Positions 16,033-25,834 of a stretch of DNA of 60,656 bases are shown here, in pieces. Under the pieces are notes generated by a model, which worked only from the letters and a program-made list of their open reading frames with translations, was not told the origin of the DNA and made no database searches. The position numbers and the translations under genes are program-made. Numbering within the stretch: position 1 is the stretch's first letter; each line of letters opens with the position of its first letter. This DNA comes from a virus: positions 1 to 60,656 of IMG/VR virus record IMGVR_UViG_3300044699_000035. One strand, 5' to 3'.

Positions 16033-18847
16033 GTGCAGCCGACCGAGACGTTTCTTTCGCTTGTGCTGCCAACACATGGAACGCGCGTGCTATGCGAGCT
16101 CACCGATAAAGGTGTACGCAATCATACGTACGTAGAGGGAACTAGCTACACCGAAATCGCTGCTGATGCCCTGGCCATGGACGCCAAAGGGCACACCGTG
16201 TACATGGCACTAGGAGGTTTCGAGCATGAGACGGTGGCCCGCTTCAAGGGGCGCACGGCTGACAACGCGCGGTGGTTCCGTTCTCTCTGGCTCGACATCG
16301 ATGTTGGCGACGATAAGGATTACAAGACTCTCCGAGAGGCAACCGATGCATTCACGAAGTTCGTAAACGAAGTAGGGCTACCAGCACCGACGATGGTGCA
16401 CAGCGGCTACGGGTGGCATGTGTACTGGCCGCTGGTCGAAGATCTACACATCGACGACTGGCGTCCCGCCGCAGCAGGGCTGAAAGCTCTAGCTCTCGCG
16501 CGTGGCTTGCGCATCGACGCGACGGCAACGGCTGACGCTGCACGTATCCTGCGCCCCGTCGGAACGCACAACTACAAGCAAGCGCAGCCCAAGGAAGTAC
16601 GCGCGATCAAGATCAGTGAAGCGGTAGCGTTCGAAGTCTGAAGTCGCTGGTCCCTGCGGTACCTGCCGTCATCGTCGGGCACGCTGCCTAAGGCGAACGG
16701 CACCCACGTACCGGCAGCAGCGTTTGGCCTAGGTTCTGTCGACGTCTCACGACCCAGCGACTTCAGCGCACGGAAGATAATCAAGGGGTGCCAGCAATTC
16801 AAGTGGGCATCGGAGAACCAAGCCAAGGTGCAGGAGCCGATGTGGCGCGCGATGATCGGCACGCTCAAGCTGACCGACGAACCGGGGATCATCCACGAGT
16901 TCTCCAACCAGTATCCCGGATACACCCCGGCAGAGACAGAAGCGAAGGCATCGAACTGGGGCGGCGTAGGCGTCACCTGTTCGGTCCTAGAATCGTATCG
17001 CGCGGAGGGATGCGTCGGGTGCCCGCGCCGTGGGCTGATCAAGTCGCCTGCGTGGTTCGGTGCGCAGAACCAAGAGCTCCCGCCGGCCAAGATCGACGAA
17101 GCCACTGGTATGCCGGAGCACTGGCTGGTACTGCAGGACTCCCTGCACATCCGGTCCGATGACGGGCCGCAGCTTCTATACAACGGCATCATCGAGTTCG
17201 GTCAGCCGTTCAAGGAGCGGGACATGGTAGGTGGGAAGAACGACATTCAATACCTGCCGCTGATCGCGCGTACCGCACACGATCGACACGAGCTATTCCT
17301 GCACCTGGGTATGCACGCCTCGCTGCAGGAGTTGAAGAAAGCATTCTCAACAGTCGGCATCATCCCTGAAGTGCGTCAGGAGAAAGAGTTCTTCAACGGT
17401 ATGCGCGCATGGATACAGCAGATCACCGACGGCTCGACGTCAGTCAAGCCCGTTCGCCAGATGGGGTGGCAGTCGCACGAGTCCAGTGATACTGAAGCTG
17501 GCTTCGTTCTCGGCACCACGCTCTACACCCCAGGGAAGATGCAGCAAGTACGCATCGACGTCGCCGCGGAGAAGCACTCAAGGACATATGCGCCCACACG
17601 GTTCGCTGCTGCAGTGGCAGCGGGCGATCAACATGTACAACCGGCCGGAGTACGCGCGCTATGCACTCATGTCGTGGCTTATGTTCGGTGCTCCTCTGGC
17701 TCGGCTATTGGGCACTGGTATGCCTATCGCTCATTTTAATTCTCAAGGGAGTGGGCACGGAAAAACTGGTACCCAAGATCTTCTCCTATCTGGGGCTGGT
17801 AACCCTCGCGATCCTAATGGCCGCTGGACCGGTAACACTACTATTATTTCCATTTATGCGTACCTGACCGCGATGAACGGCAACGTGGCGATCCTCGATG
17901 AGACGTCAGCCATACCCCCGGAGACGCTGGGTAAGCTGATGTTCGAAGCCACGCTGGGGAGTGGGCGCAAGGCCATGCAAGGTGCGAGCGGGCAGACTCG
18001 AGATCTACCGCCGATCACCGGGATACTGTGTACCTCCGGCAACGTGTCGTTGCAGCAGCTGGCGCAGACCATGAAGGGCAACAGTGAGGCCCAGGTCGCT
18101 CGCGTGTTCGAGTTCAACGTGGTGCGCCCCGCCTTGTCGAAGGAGCAGCGCTACGCTGACGCCAAGATCTTCGAACTGGTCTACGACAACTACGGCCATG
18201 CAATGCCGGCGTACATCCAGTACGTGGTCGATCACCAGCGAGAGCTCAAGATACTCCTAGCCCATGTAGAGCAGAAGCTGGTGCAGCGGTTCGGCATGGA
18301 GAACGAGGAGCGGTTCTGGCGATCGCTTCTTACCGTGTGCATTGCCGGCGCGCTGACTGCGAACCAGCTGGGGCTGATCGACCATGACATTAACCGTCTG
18401 CTGCCCGCCGCGTACGATCACTTTTTCTACCAACGCAACGCTCTGAGCGACGAGGTGCACGGTAACCACTCGCTGTATCAGTTCGTGCAGGATAACCAGT
18501 CGTCGGTGCTGGTGGTCGACACCGATACACCTACGCAGTCGGGGCAGCTTAAGCTGGTCACCGGGCTACGCCTTCCTGCAACCCATGTCAACGTGCGTAT
18601 GCGATACGTGACCGACACGGCGGAGCTCTGGGTTGACCGTAAGTTCTTAAGGGCGTACTGTTCGGAGAAGAACCTGGACTTCCGCCTGCTCATCGCTGAC
18701 GCACAGCGGGAGGGCTGGCTTATTACGGATCAGGAGCGTAGGGATCTCGCCGCGTTCACCAAGCTAGGCACTCCGGCACGGGTCATCTGCTGTGCGTTCA
18801 ACATGAACAAAGCGAAGGACGTTGTTAACTTGATCAAGGGGCGATGA
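16033..18847 (+). CDS. AEP-type primase-helicase, frameshifted twice
   Basis: The gene starts with GTG at 16033. The N-terminal domain is an archaeo-eukaryotic primase (Prim-Pol): RSLWLDIDVGDD gives the Asp-x-Asp of motif I, MVHSGYGWHVYW gives motif II with its His, and RPVGTHNYK lies at motif III. A shift near 16640 leads to a central region containing VGCPRRGLIK. A second shift near 17620 leads to the helicase domain, with a Walker A NSQGSGHGKTGTQ (about 17740) and Walker B NVAILDETSAIP (about 17881). This resembles DUF927-type phage helicases. The stop at 18845-18847 overlaps the next start. Combined, the protein would have about 935 residues and provide priming and unwinding at the fork with the A-family polymerase. 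Confidence 0.85.
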
Positions 18848-19104
18848 TGTCGGCGAATAGTCACCAAATAAAAGGCAGTCACTACAACAAGTACGCCCTG
18901 CAGCCGTGGGATTTGTACGATGTGTGGAACATGAACCCTTTCGCCGCGCAGATCCTGAACTACATCGTGCGGTACCGGGACAAAGATGGCGTGTGGGATC
19001 TCAAGAAGGCGCGGCACTTCCTCGACAAGTGGATCGAAGTGGAAGAAGCGAAGCTGCGGCATGACCCAGCGATACCGACATTGACTGACGAGGTTAAACC
19101 ATGA
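18844..19104 (+). CDS. DUF3310 protein
   Basis: An intact 86-residue ORF overlapping the primase-helicase stop (ATGATG). Key features are HYNKYALQPWDLYDVW, LNYIVRYRDKDGVWDLKKA and HFLDKWIEVEEAK, which match DUF3310, a small family frequent in phages and sometimes annotated as a nucleotide kinase without strong evidence. Function unknown. Its stop overlaps the next ATG (19101). Confidence 0.8.
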   Translation: MMSANSHQIKGSHYNKYALQPWDLYDVWNMNPFAAQILNYIVRYRDKDGVWDLKKARHFLDKWIEVEEAKLRHDPAIPTLTDEVKP

Positions 19105-21095
19105 AAGTCGTATTCGATTCCAGCAGAGAAGTAGTAACCCTCGAAGACACCGCGGTTGTAACTCCGCCTCCGCCGCCTCCGCCTCCGCCGCCTCCGGTGT
19201 CGGCTATGCCGGTGGTCACCATCGAGCCAATGAACTCGACCATGATCGTCGCACTGAACGGTTGGTGCGGCACGAATGGGAACTACGAGCGCTTCCAGAA
19301 ATTCGATCCGTGGAATTCCGCGCCGGTCAAGATGCCGTTCGGTTGCAAGGGTGCCGCGGCGACACGCATGCTCAAGGGCCCCACGTACACCCTACGCATC
19401 TACGAGATGCCCGCGAACGTGGAGGTGCGGACCGCGACCAAAACGCTGCTGACGGCGGTCCAGTCCTCGTCGTTCGACGTCGACCTCACCGGGCTGAAGA
19501 AGGGCTGGTACCGTGCACGCATCGACTGCCCAGTGCCGGAAACTTCACCGTCCTGGTTCATCTGGGTCCGCGGGAGCGCGGCCGATCCGATGCCAACCAT
19601 GATGCCCGTGGTCGCGGGGTCGTACGAGCTACTGCATTCTCCTCAACCGGGGAAGTGGGCGATGGTGCCGGCGGAGTTCAACCCGACGATCAAACCGCTA
19701 CCGCCGCGTGCGCATGTACCCTGGCCGGGAAACGTCACGCCGTCCATGCTCTATCGCGAGTACAAGGTTCCATACAAAGGTGATGACGACATCCATCGTC
19801 CGCGCTATACGGAGGGCGTGCTCAACACGTTCAACAGTCAGAGCTACGCGTACTTCAACCTTATCGCCGAGCTCCCCACTGTGGTACTGCGCGATGGTCC
19901 GCGTGGCGTAGGTACCGTTGGTTTCGCGACGCACATCCAGACCGGGCGCAACCAGCACGACTATTTCCTGCAGCCGTGGCGTTTATGCCGACTCGATGCA
20001 GACGGCACGATCACCACGCTTGTCGGCTGGAAGCATGACGACCAAGGCAACCTCGTACTCGTCGGCGACTGGAGCGGAGTTATCGGTAAGAAGGGCATGT
20101 GGGAAGCGTGGGGTGGATGCTGGGACCCTGACTCACTGGCGCTAGACCCCACCGCTCCGCCGATCGGAGGTGAGCAACCGCATCTAGGTATAGGACCGGT
20201 GTATTACATCGCCGATACCCGCAACAATCGCATCCTCAAACTACAGTTCGGCGCGACAACCCACGCACCGCCGATCGTCACTGAATTCATCACCAACATC
20301 CTCGACCCGTTCGACGTGCAGTGCTCGCCCAACGCAAACGGTGGCGACCTGTTCGTCAGCGAGCGAATGAGCAACCGCATTGCGGTGTACGACAAGAACA
20401 CCGGTGCCTTCAAGCGTGTGCTTGCACAAGGCTTGCCTCTGGCCACCGTTAACATTAACCGCATGATAGTGCGCTCAGGAACGGATGCAGCGATACAAGC
20501 GCAGCCGTGTGTATGTCCTGAAGGGTTGTCGTTGCAGGACGGCAAGCTCCAATTCGGCAGTTGGGCGATGCGCCAGATTTACGAACTCGACGCCATCACC
20601 GGAGCGCGCCTGCGCGTTGTGGGCACGCCGGCCACCGACTCGAACACCCGTTTCTTCAAGATCGCGCAGTCGGATGGCACGACCCTCCCACGCGGCACGA
20701 CGTTCGTTGTTGGTTGGAGCGCAGTCACCAATGGCGCTCCCCAAGCGTTCCTGCCTAGCGGCCAATCCGTGATGGTCCAGAATTTGTTTGCTGGCGACAA
20801 GATCCCATCACAGGGGCGCGGCGGTTATTACGAAGCGCTGGGCTATCCGGCCAGCGTGGGGTGTGGCAATGGGCGGGTACTGTACTCCGGATCTGCGGAG
20901 GGCATCGCGCAACTCACGCTTGCACAACCGACTGATCCAGTCATCGACTACGCGAAGTACCTGCGCGGGCGCTGGGAATATCCGACACGGGGCTTGCACC
21001 TAACCCACGGGTTCCACCACTTCCCGTACTGGGGCGTGCCACCTGCCACCGGTATCTCGGCAGATATCGACTACTACATCGCGGTGAATTACTAG
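19101..21095 (+). CDS. Large Pro-rich, NHL-like beta-propeller protein (664 aa)
   Basis: The frame is open throughout. After MKVVFDSSREVVTLEDTAVV comes a run of eleven prolines (codons 26-36), a probable flexible stalk. A beta-sandwich-like region follows (YTLRIYEMPANVEVRTATKT, LTGLKKGWYRARIDCP). The C-terminal half holds NHL or SMP-30-like propeller blades: PVYYIADTRNNRILKLQ, DLFVSERMSNRIAVYDK and LQFGSWAMRQIYELD. No signal peptide or membrane helix is seen. Such proteins are usually secreted or virion-attached, so its position among replication genes, coupled to DUF3310 by an ATGA overlap, is odd. It might bind host surface glycan or be a late virion protein transcribed here. Confidence 0.6.
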   Translation: MKVVFDSSREVVTLEDTAVVTPPPPPPPPPPPVSAMPVVTIEPMNSTMIVALNGWCGTNGNYERFQKFDPWNSAPVKMPFGCKGAAATRMLKGPTYTLRIYEMPANVEVRTATKTLLTAVQSSSFDVDLTGLKKGWYRARIDCPVPETSPSWFIWVRGSAADPMPTMMPVVAGSYELLHSPQPGKWAMVPAEFNPTIKPLPPRAHVPWPGNVTPSMLYREYKVPYKGDDDIHRPRYTEGVLNTFNSQSYAYFNLIAELPTVVLRDGPRGVGTVGFATHIQTGRNQHDYFLQPWRLCRLDADGTITTLVGWKHDDQGNLVLVGDWSGVIGKKGMWEAWGGCWDPDSLALDPTAPPIGGEQPHLGIGPVYYIADTRNNRILKLQFGATTHAPPIVTEFITNILDPFDVQCSPNANGGDLFVSERMSNRIAVYDKNTGAFKRVLAQGLPLATVNINRMIVRSGTDAAIQAQPCVCPEGLSLQDGKLQFGSWAMRQIYELDAITGARLRVVGTPATDSNTRFFKIAQSDGTTLPRGTTFVVGWSAVTNGAPQAFLPSGQSVMVQNLFAGDKIPSQGRGGYYEALGYPASVGCGNGRVLYSGSAEGIAQLTLAQPTDPVIDYAKYLRGRWEYPTRGLHLTHGFHHFPYWGVPPATGISADIDYYIAVNY

Positions 21096-21103
21096 GAGCT
21101 ACG

Positions 21104-21331
21104 ATGATCGATACCGCTACCCCCGTACCAGAGGAGATAGATCACAACGCGTTCGAGGCGTGGGCTCGCATGAAGGGGCTAAGTCTCCTCGAAGGCCGGT
21201 GTGCTGCGGAGGGCAGGTATCAATCTGCCAACACGCATTACGCATGGTTAGCATGGCGCGCAAGTGCCTGCACATTTCGCCATCCTGCCGGAGTATCCAG
21301 CGTGTCAACAGAGCCGCCTGCCGAGGAATAG
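21104..21331 (+). CDS. Small hypothetical protein (75 aa)
   Basis: It begins MIDTATPVPEEIDHNAFEAW after AGGAGCTACG. The middle (RYQSANTHYAWLAWRASAC) suggests a small helical phage protein. Residues after about 55 could be shifted. No function known. Confidence 0.5.
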   Translation: MIDTATPVPEEIDHNAFEAWARMKGLSLLEGRCAAEGRYQSANTHYAWLAWRASACTFRHPAGVSSVSTEPPAEE

Positions 21332-21332
21332 C

Positions 21333-21482
21333 GTGGACCGTCTTTGGTACTGGATTCAACTGGCAATCTGGCCGCTCATTCGAGACACAGACTGCTACTA
21401 CTGTATCTTCCTTAGAGGTGTAGCAGTCGGTACGGTCGTAACGTGTATAATCACAGGAGCGATACTATGGATACGGGCTTAG
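21333..21482 (+). CDS. Small membrane protein (49 aa)
   Basis: A GTG start at 21333 is preceded by CCGAGGAATAGC. The protein runs DRLWYWIQLAIWPLI, then GVAVGTVVTCIITGAILWI, giving one clear transmembrane segment near the C-terminus and a possible amphipathic one before it. The stop lies inside the start of the next gene. Function unknown. Confidence 0.5.
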   Translation: MDRLWYWIQLAIWPLIRDTDCYYCIFLRGVAVGTVVTCIITGAILWIRA

Positions 21483-21817
21483 ATGTAGACAAGATCAACA
21501 AGACCGCGCCGCCGGTCGAAGAACATTCCGACGAAGAGCAGCGGCAGGTGTCGGGGCTGTACGAGGCGATGTGGAAACTGTTCGACGGTGTGGACCATGT
21601 AGTCGTGGCGAAAGCATGCGGGGTATTCATGGTCACGCTGATGCATGTGAGTGAGAAGTGGGGGCACATCATTCCCGGGTTCATGAATCAAATGACCATG
21701 GGTGCTAACTTAGCACTGAACCATCACAAACCAAAAGGAAATGACAATGGCGAAGAAGGCGGCGGTACCGAAGAAGCGCAAGGGGACGATCGAGGTGTGG
21801 AAGTCAAAGAAGGATAG
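21467..21817 (+). CDS. Hypothetical protein with an acidic tail (116 aa)
   Basis: It starts MDTGLDVDKINKTAPPVEEH within the end of the membrane-protein gene. The middle, VDHVVVAKACGVFMVTLMHV, is hydrophobic. Operator-like site 3 lies inside it (encoding GANLALNH) and the DUF1508 start lies 70 bases before its stop. The natural end may therefore be earlier, with the tail (DNGEEGGGTEEAQGDD) a frame artefact. Confidence 0.45.
   Translation: MDTGLDVDKINKTAPPVEEHSDEEQRQVSGLYEAMWKLFDGVDHVVVAKACGVFMVTLMHVSEKWGHIIPGFMNQMTMGANLALNHHKPKGNDNGEEGGGTEEAQGDDRGVEVKEG
21701..21717. promoter_or_regulatory. Palindromic operator-like site 3 (GGTGCTAACTTAGCACT)
   Basis: Perfect 15-bp palindrome (GTGCTAA-C-TTAGCAC), identical over 17 bases to site 4 at 59716. 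It ends 29 bases before the ATG of the DUF1508 gene (21747). No obvious TATAAT follows here. Confidence 0.7.
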
Positions 21818-21968
21818 GAAGTTCTACTTCCACCTGCGTTCGTCCAACGGGCGTATCGTGCTCCCCGCTGGCCAAGGTTACAGCCGGCGCGTGGATCTGA
21901 TCACCACCCTGCAGCATGTGTGCGACATCTTCACCGATCGTCGCTTCATTATTCAGGAGGCAGCGTGA
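21747..21968 (+). CDS. DUF1508 (YegP-like) protein
   Basis: An intact 73-residue ORF with a good ribosome site (AAAAGGAAATGACA), almost identical to that of the hydrolase-like gene at 10565. It has a basic start (MAKKAAVPKKRKGTIEVWKS), then KFYFHLRSSNGRIVLPAGQ, the YxFxLxAxNGxxIxxS-type core of DUF1508. This small family has unknown function. It starts just downstream of operator-like site 3. Confidence 0.75.
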   Translation: MAKKAAVPKKRKGTIEVWKSKKDRKFYFHLRSSNGRIVLPAGQGYSRRVDLITTLQHVCDIFTDRRFIIQEAA

Positions 21969-22105
21969 CTCCCTCAGAAGCGTATGAAAAGCTATGCAAG
22001 GAAATCAATGCCGCTACTCAAGACAAGCAACCGTATGTAGTGTTGCCTCTGGACGTAGCTAAAGCCCTTGAAGATGTAGTCGGCGGTGACTTGGAGAACA
22101 CATGA
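21965..22105 (+). CDS. Very small hypothetical protein (46 aa)
   Basis: A GTG start overlaps the DUF1508 stop, and its TGA overlaps the glycosyltransferase ATG. The protein begins VTPSEAYEKLCKEINAA and ends DVAKALEDVVGGDLENT. An intact frame with overlaps at both ends supports it as real. Confidence 0.55.
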   Translation: MTPSEAYEKLCKEINAATQDKQPYVVLPLDVAKALEDVVGGDLENT

Positions 22106-23163
22106 TCGAAATCGTAGCTGCGATGATCGTCCGCAACGAAGCCCCGGTGCTGCGTCGCTGCTTCGACTCGTTGAGGAAGGCAGGCATCAGCAAGATCATC
22201 GTCAATGACAACGGGTCTACCGACGACACGCCGAAGATCCTCGAGGAGTACGGGGTCATTCAAGTGCCGGGGCCATGGGTTGACTTCGCAACCAACCGTA
22301 ACCTAGTTCTCGGCGTGGCGCGTAGGTGGGGAGACTACGTGCTGTGCGGCATTGACGCTGACGAAGAACTGATCACGCCGGATGGCTGGGGGTGGCCTGC
22401 GCTCAACGCTGATTTGTACTCGATCTACGTACGCAACGGGAACCTGCTATACCCGCGCCATGCGTTGATCAACTCGCTGACGGGTGCGTCGTGGCAGTAC
22501 GTGATCCACGAGATCTTGATGCTGGAAGATCCCAATGCAAACGTTCCAGCGGTACCAGGACCGCACATCCTAGTACACAAAGACGGGCATCGGGCGACCG
22601 ATCCGCACGTACAACAGCGAGATCTCAACGTGCTGCTCAAGGCATGCATGGATTACCCCGAAGAGCCGCGCTACGTGTTCTACACGGCGCAGACGTTCAA
22701 GGATCTGAACTTCCTTGAGAGCGCCGCTCATTACTACCGCAAGCGCATCGACATGGGTGGGTACTACCAAGAGCGCTGGTATTCACAGTACATGCTAGGG
22801 CGCATTGAAGACTGGTGCGACCGCAACCCAATCTCTGAATACCTCAAGGCGTACGACATGAACGTAGGCCGCGTCGAACCCCTGTATCATGCCGCTGACT
22901 GGCTGCGTCGTAACCACCAGCCACGCGCTGCGTATGCCCTGGTGTCGGGGTTCCGTAAGCACATGCTGCCAGGACTGTTCGTCGAGTCCGATGTCTACGA
23001 ATGGCGCTTGCTGGATCTCATCGCATCGTGCGCATGGTGGGCTGACGAGAAAGCCGCCGGGGCTGCAGCTTCACAGGCGCTGTCGATGCGGCAGTTCCCC
23101 GAAGAACACCGGGTACGCATCGAAGCCAACGCAAAGCTATACGAGAATCTCTGGCCGAAGTAG
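22102..23163 (+). CDS. Family 2 glycosyltransferase (GT-A fold)
   Basis: An intact 353-residue protein. The start IVAAMIVRNEAPVLRRCFDS and IIVNDNGSTDDTPKILEE are the classic GT2 nucleotide-sugar binding strands, and YVLCGIDADEELI gives the Asp-x-Asp metal site. The C-terminal half is helical (YVFYTAQTFKDLNFLESAAH) with TPR-like spacing, as in other GT2 proteins carrying C-terminal repeats. It is the last + strand gene before the convergent junction and faces the - strand sugar genes, with which it probably cooperates to modify a glycan such as LPS. It is coupled to the previous gene by an ATGA overlap. Confidence 0.88.
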   Translation: MIEIVAAMIVRNEAPVLRRCFDSLRKAGISKIIVNDNGSTDDTPKILEEYGVIQVPGPWVDFATNRNLVLGVARRWGDYVLCGIDADEELITPDGWGWPALNADLYSIYVRNGNLLYPRHALINSLTGASWQYVIHEILMLEDPNANVPAVPGPHILVHKDGHRATDPHVQQRDLNVLLKACMDYPEEPRYVFYTAQTFKDLNFLESAAHYYRKRIDMGGYYQERWYSQYMLGRIEDWCDRNPISEYLKAYDMNVGRVEPLYHAADWLRRNHQPRAAYALVSGFRKHMLPGLFVESDVYEWRLLDLIASCAWWADEKAAGAAASQALSMRQFPEEHRVRIEANAKLYENLWPK

Positions 23164-23255
23164 TCGCCCCGCAGGCGCGCTCGGGTCCCCCTCCACGGGG
23201 GTTCATGATTGGGTATCCAGGGGGGCGTACCTTAAGCGCGCCAAGCCCCCCACTC
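23164..23255. other. Convergent intergenic region with GC-rich hairpins
   Basis: Between the + strand glycosyltransferase stop and the - strand methyltransferase stop lie CCCCC-TCCAC-GGGGG (23190-23204) and GGGGGGC...GCCCCCC (about 23220-23251). No T-tract follows either stem, so bidirectional termination is plausible by position but not proven by sequence. Confidence 0.45.
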
Positions 23256-23916
23256 TCACGCCGACATGAACACGATCCACGTATTCTCAACGTGGAATAG
23301 CGGCCAGCCCTGCTCCTGCTTCTCGTCCAGCACCGACTTGACGTCCACCGTTCCCAGCGTGTGGTAGTCGTGCCAGATAATCAATCCACCCTTACGCACC
23401 ACCTGCAACGACAGCATCGTGTCGGCCAGCACACCCGATCGCGAGTGGTCCCCGTCGATGAACGCAGCGTCACAGATCGGAAGATCCGTAGGGTGCACGT
23501 ACGCGGAGCCCTGCGGGTGCAACAGCAGCTGGAAGCGCGGTCCATCATCACCAACTCCCCCGGCCGATCCGGCACCTCGCCGCGCTGAACTTCCTTCGGC
23601 GTGACGAACCCTTGCGGTACATCGATGCCCACGTAGCGCTCGATCCCTGGAACGTATTCCAAGATCGCCTGTGCGGTACGCCCGACGTTCACTCCCGAAC
23701 TCCAGCACTGCCTTCGGCTTCACCGTGGAGATCAACCCGCACAGCACTTCGAGCTCGCCTGGGTTCATGAACCGCCGCGGCCGGTTGGTCCAGTCGATCA
23801 CCGGCATCGGGATCGCACGCTGCGGCACCCTGGGTGATAAGCGGCGTGAGCGCCTGGGAGACACCAGCTGCGACCTTCCTGCGTTCCACCGGGCGGTGGT
23901 TCATCCTCATCGGCAT
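23256..23916 (-). CDS. SAM-dependent methyltransferase (Methyltransf_24-like), frameshifted
   Basis: The likely start at 23916 (MPMRMNHRPVERRKVAAGVS) overlaps the stop of the previous gene. A shift near 23825 leads to VIDWTNRPRRFMNPGELE, then KAVLEFGVNVGRTAQAILE (SAM-binding loop, spanning another shift near 23690), RYVGIDVPQGF, and CDAAFIDGDHSRSGVLAD followed by VRKGGLIIWHDY. These match class I methyltransferases that act on sugars or small molecules. It ends HVENTWIVFMSA. It is the last gene of the - strand glycan cluster. Confidence 0.75.
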
Positions 23917-24871
23917 AGCATTTCCTTCAGGGTGTGAACGACGAAGCCCTCGTCGGGGGGTGTGCACGACTCGAATATCAATGGTCGATCTTCCAGTTCG
24001 TTCCATGGGGTGACCGGGATGTCGAACTCTTCGCACGCGGTAGCGCGCGTGTCGATCGCCACCATGCGTACTTTGCATCCTACGGATGCAGCTGGGATCG
24101 CCGCGTGCAGCCGGTACGCTAGAACATGGTCGCACCTGCTGTACAGCCGGAGCAGGGAGTGCGCGTCGTTGATCAGCCTGACGTCGGCAAACCCCTCGCC
24201 GCGCGCCCACAGGTAGTCGTCCCAGGTCGAAGCAATCAGCCGTGTGGGCAGGTGCCGGTTCATCCGGTTGCGGATCTCGACCAGCACCTCCCGGGCACGC
24301 GCACGGTTCCACATCCCCACCAGCATGATCGCGTCGTACTTCCGCTGCAAGTTCCCGACCGGCATCTCCTCCCGCGCCCAATAGCTCGAGCAAGGCAGTT
24401 GCTTGCAGTCGGCGTTGGCCAGCCCATAGACCGCCGTCATCAGGTTGTCGCGGGTGATGCGCGCGTGGATCGCCTTGGCGTATTTCAGGTACTCCACGTT
24501 GCGTGGCTTCTCCGCTATCGCCTGCGCCATGACCGCCACCGACGGCTCCCCCAGGCTGTACGCTGACCCAGCCCACCCGTCGATCACGGCGCACGCCGGC
24601 CGCTTGCAGGGCCATCAGGCGCAGCCAGATCCCCCCTTCCCACCACGCATCGTCAGACAGGGTGAACCGCGGGTTGCCGCATATGATCGCAACGTCGCAG
24701 GTGGCTGCAGCGGCCCAGTGCACGGCGTTGTCCTGCATCATGTCGACCGTGATGAACTCAGCCTCAGCGACCGCCTTGCGCACCAGCGCCTTGATCCCGG
24801 CGGTGATCATGTACCAGCCAGGGTTGGAATCCGGACCCCAGGGTCAACGGGGTAATCAGGGCAACTCGCAA
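23907..24871 (-). CDS. Polysaccharide pyruvyl transferase-like protein, frameshifted
   Basis: The N-terminal start is probably TTG at 24871 (RVALITPLTLGSGFQPW), overlapping the GT9 stop. Shifts near 24815 and 24590 lead to ITAGIKALVRKAVAEAEF, then GWAGSAYSLGEPSVAVMAQA. The C-terminal part contains YDAIMLVGMWNRARARE, FADVRLINDAHSLLRLYS and the signature VLAYRLHAAIPAASVGCKV, the R-x-H element of the polysaccharide pyruvyl transferase fold. It ends VVHTLKEMLCR. It is expected to modify a surface glycan, but this fold also includes non-pyruvyl enzymes. Confidence 0.65.
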
Positions 24872-25830
24872 TGCTCCTCCACGAAGGTAAGGGCGCGGTT
24901 GATGGCGAGCGGCACGTTGATCGCCTTCTTGTGTGCGTGCCGGTGATCGAAGCAGTTGCAAGGCTCGATCGGGTCGATCCCCAGCGTAGGTGCGAACTTG
25001 GCCCCGTCCTTGATCGTCATCGAACTCTCGTGCCCACCGAACACGGTGATGCTGGGCGTGCCCACCGCCTGCGCCAGGAGCGGCGCGAAGCCTGGGGAGG
25101 AGAACACGAGATCAGCGTAACCAAACAGCGCAGCCATTTCCTCGAACGTGAGCTCACCGTGGTGGAGCTCGACGTCAGCGATGATCGGAACGCCAGAGAT
25201 CCACTCCTTGTCCGGTACTAAGTCAGCAACAGATACCACGAAGAAGTCTTTCCGCAACGAATACAGTATGTCGTAGTACGCCCGCGCGTCGGGGTTCCGG
25301 CCGCGGCACCCTTCCCACTCCGTACGCTCAACGAGAGGCCGGTACACCATGATCGGCTTGGTGGTGAAGAAACGATCGATGCGATGATCGGCGAGCCGCA
25401 GCCAGGGCTCCGGCACCGGCAGTCGGAAGTCCGCAGTCGCCATATCACAGCCGGCGTTGTGCACCATGGCCGCGAAGATCGACCCGTACCGGCGCACGTC
25501 GGCCCCGGTGTACCACACGCGGATCTCCATCGGGGTCCAGGGCAACGCGGTGGCGGTGTAGCGCGCAGCTTCCCGCAAGGCGTTCTTAGCCTGCGTGCGC
25601 AGCGCCGTGGCCTTGGGCACGAGATGCAGGCGCTCGCCTACTAGGTCGTGGTACACCGACGGCCAGGGTGTCTCCAGATACACCGGCTTGCGCTCCATCA
25701 GCTGACGCACGATGGCTCTCTGATGAATATTGTCGCCCAGCCCGTGCATGCCGTGCACCGAGATCGCCTCAGCCTTGGGCAACGGCTTCGCTCCACGGTG
25801 AATCGGCCGGTGCCTCACATCAATAGGCAT
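24856..25830 (-). CDS. Family 9 glycosyltransferase (heptosyltransferase-like)
   Basis: An intact 324-residue frame. The N-terminal GMHGLGDNIHQRAIVRQL resembles the GLGD loop of ADP-heptose:LPS heptosyltransferases. The C-terminal half has EEMAALFGYADLVFSSPGF and AVGTPSITVFGGHES, the usual donor-binding end. A conserved-looking EPCNCFDH follows. It lies in the glycan cluster just after a DUF115-like gene. The substrate is unknown. Confidence 0.75.
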   Translation of the reverse strand: MPIDVRHRPIHRGAKPLPKAEAISVHGMHGLGDNIHQRAIVRQLMERKPVYLETPWPSVYHDLVGERLHLVPKATALRTQAKNALREAARYTATALPWTPMEIRVWYTGADVRRYGSIFAAMVHNAGCDMATADFRLPVPEPWLRLADHRIDRFFTTKPIMVYRPLVERTEWEGCRGRNPDARAYYDILYSLRKDFFVVSVADLVPDKEWISGVPIIADVELHHGELTFEEMAALFGYADLVFSSPGFAPLLAQAVGTPSITVFGGHESSMTIKDGAKFAPTLGIDPIEPCNCFDHRHAHKKAINVPLAINRALTFVEEHCELP

Positions 25831-25834
25831 GACT

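Noticed and set aside
23689-24810. A 373-codon - strand frame covering methyltransferase and pyruvyl-transferase regions
   Set aside because: Only its first 70 codons look coding; the recognisable domains continue in other frames, so it is a frameshift product.
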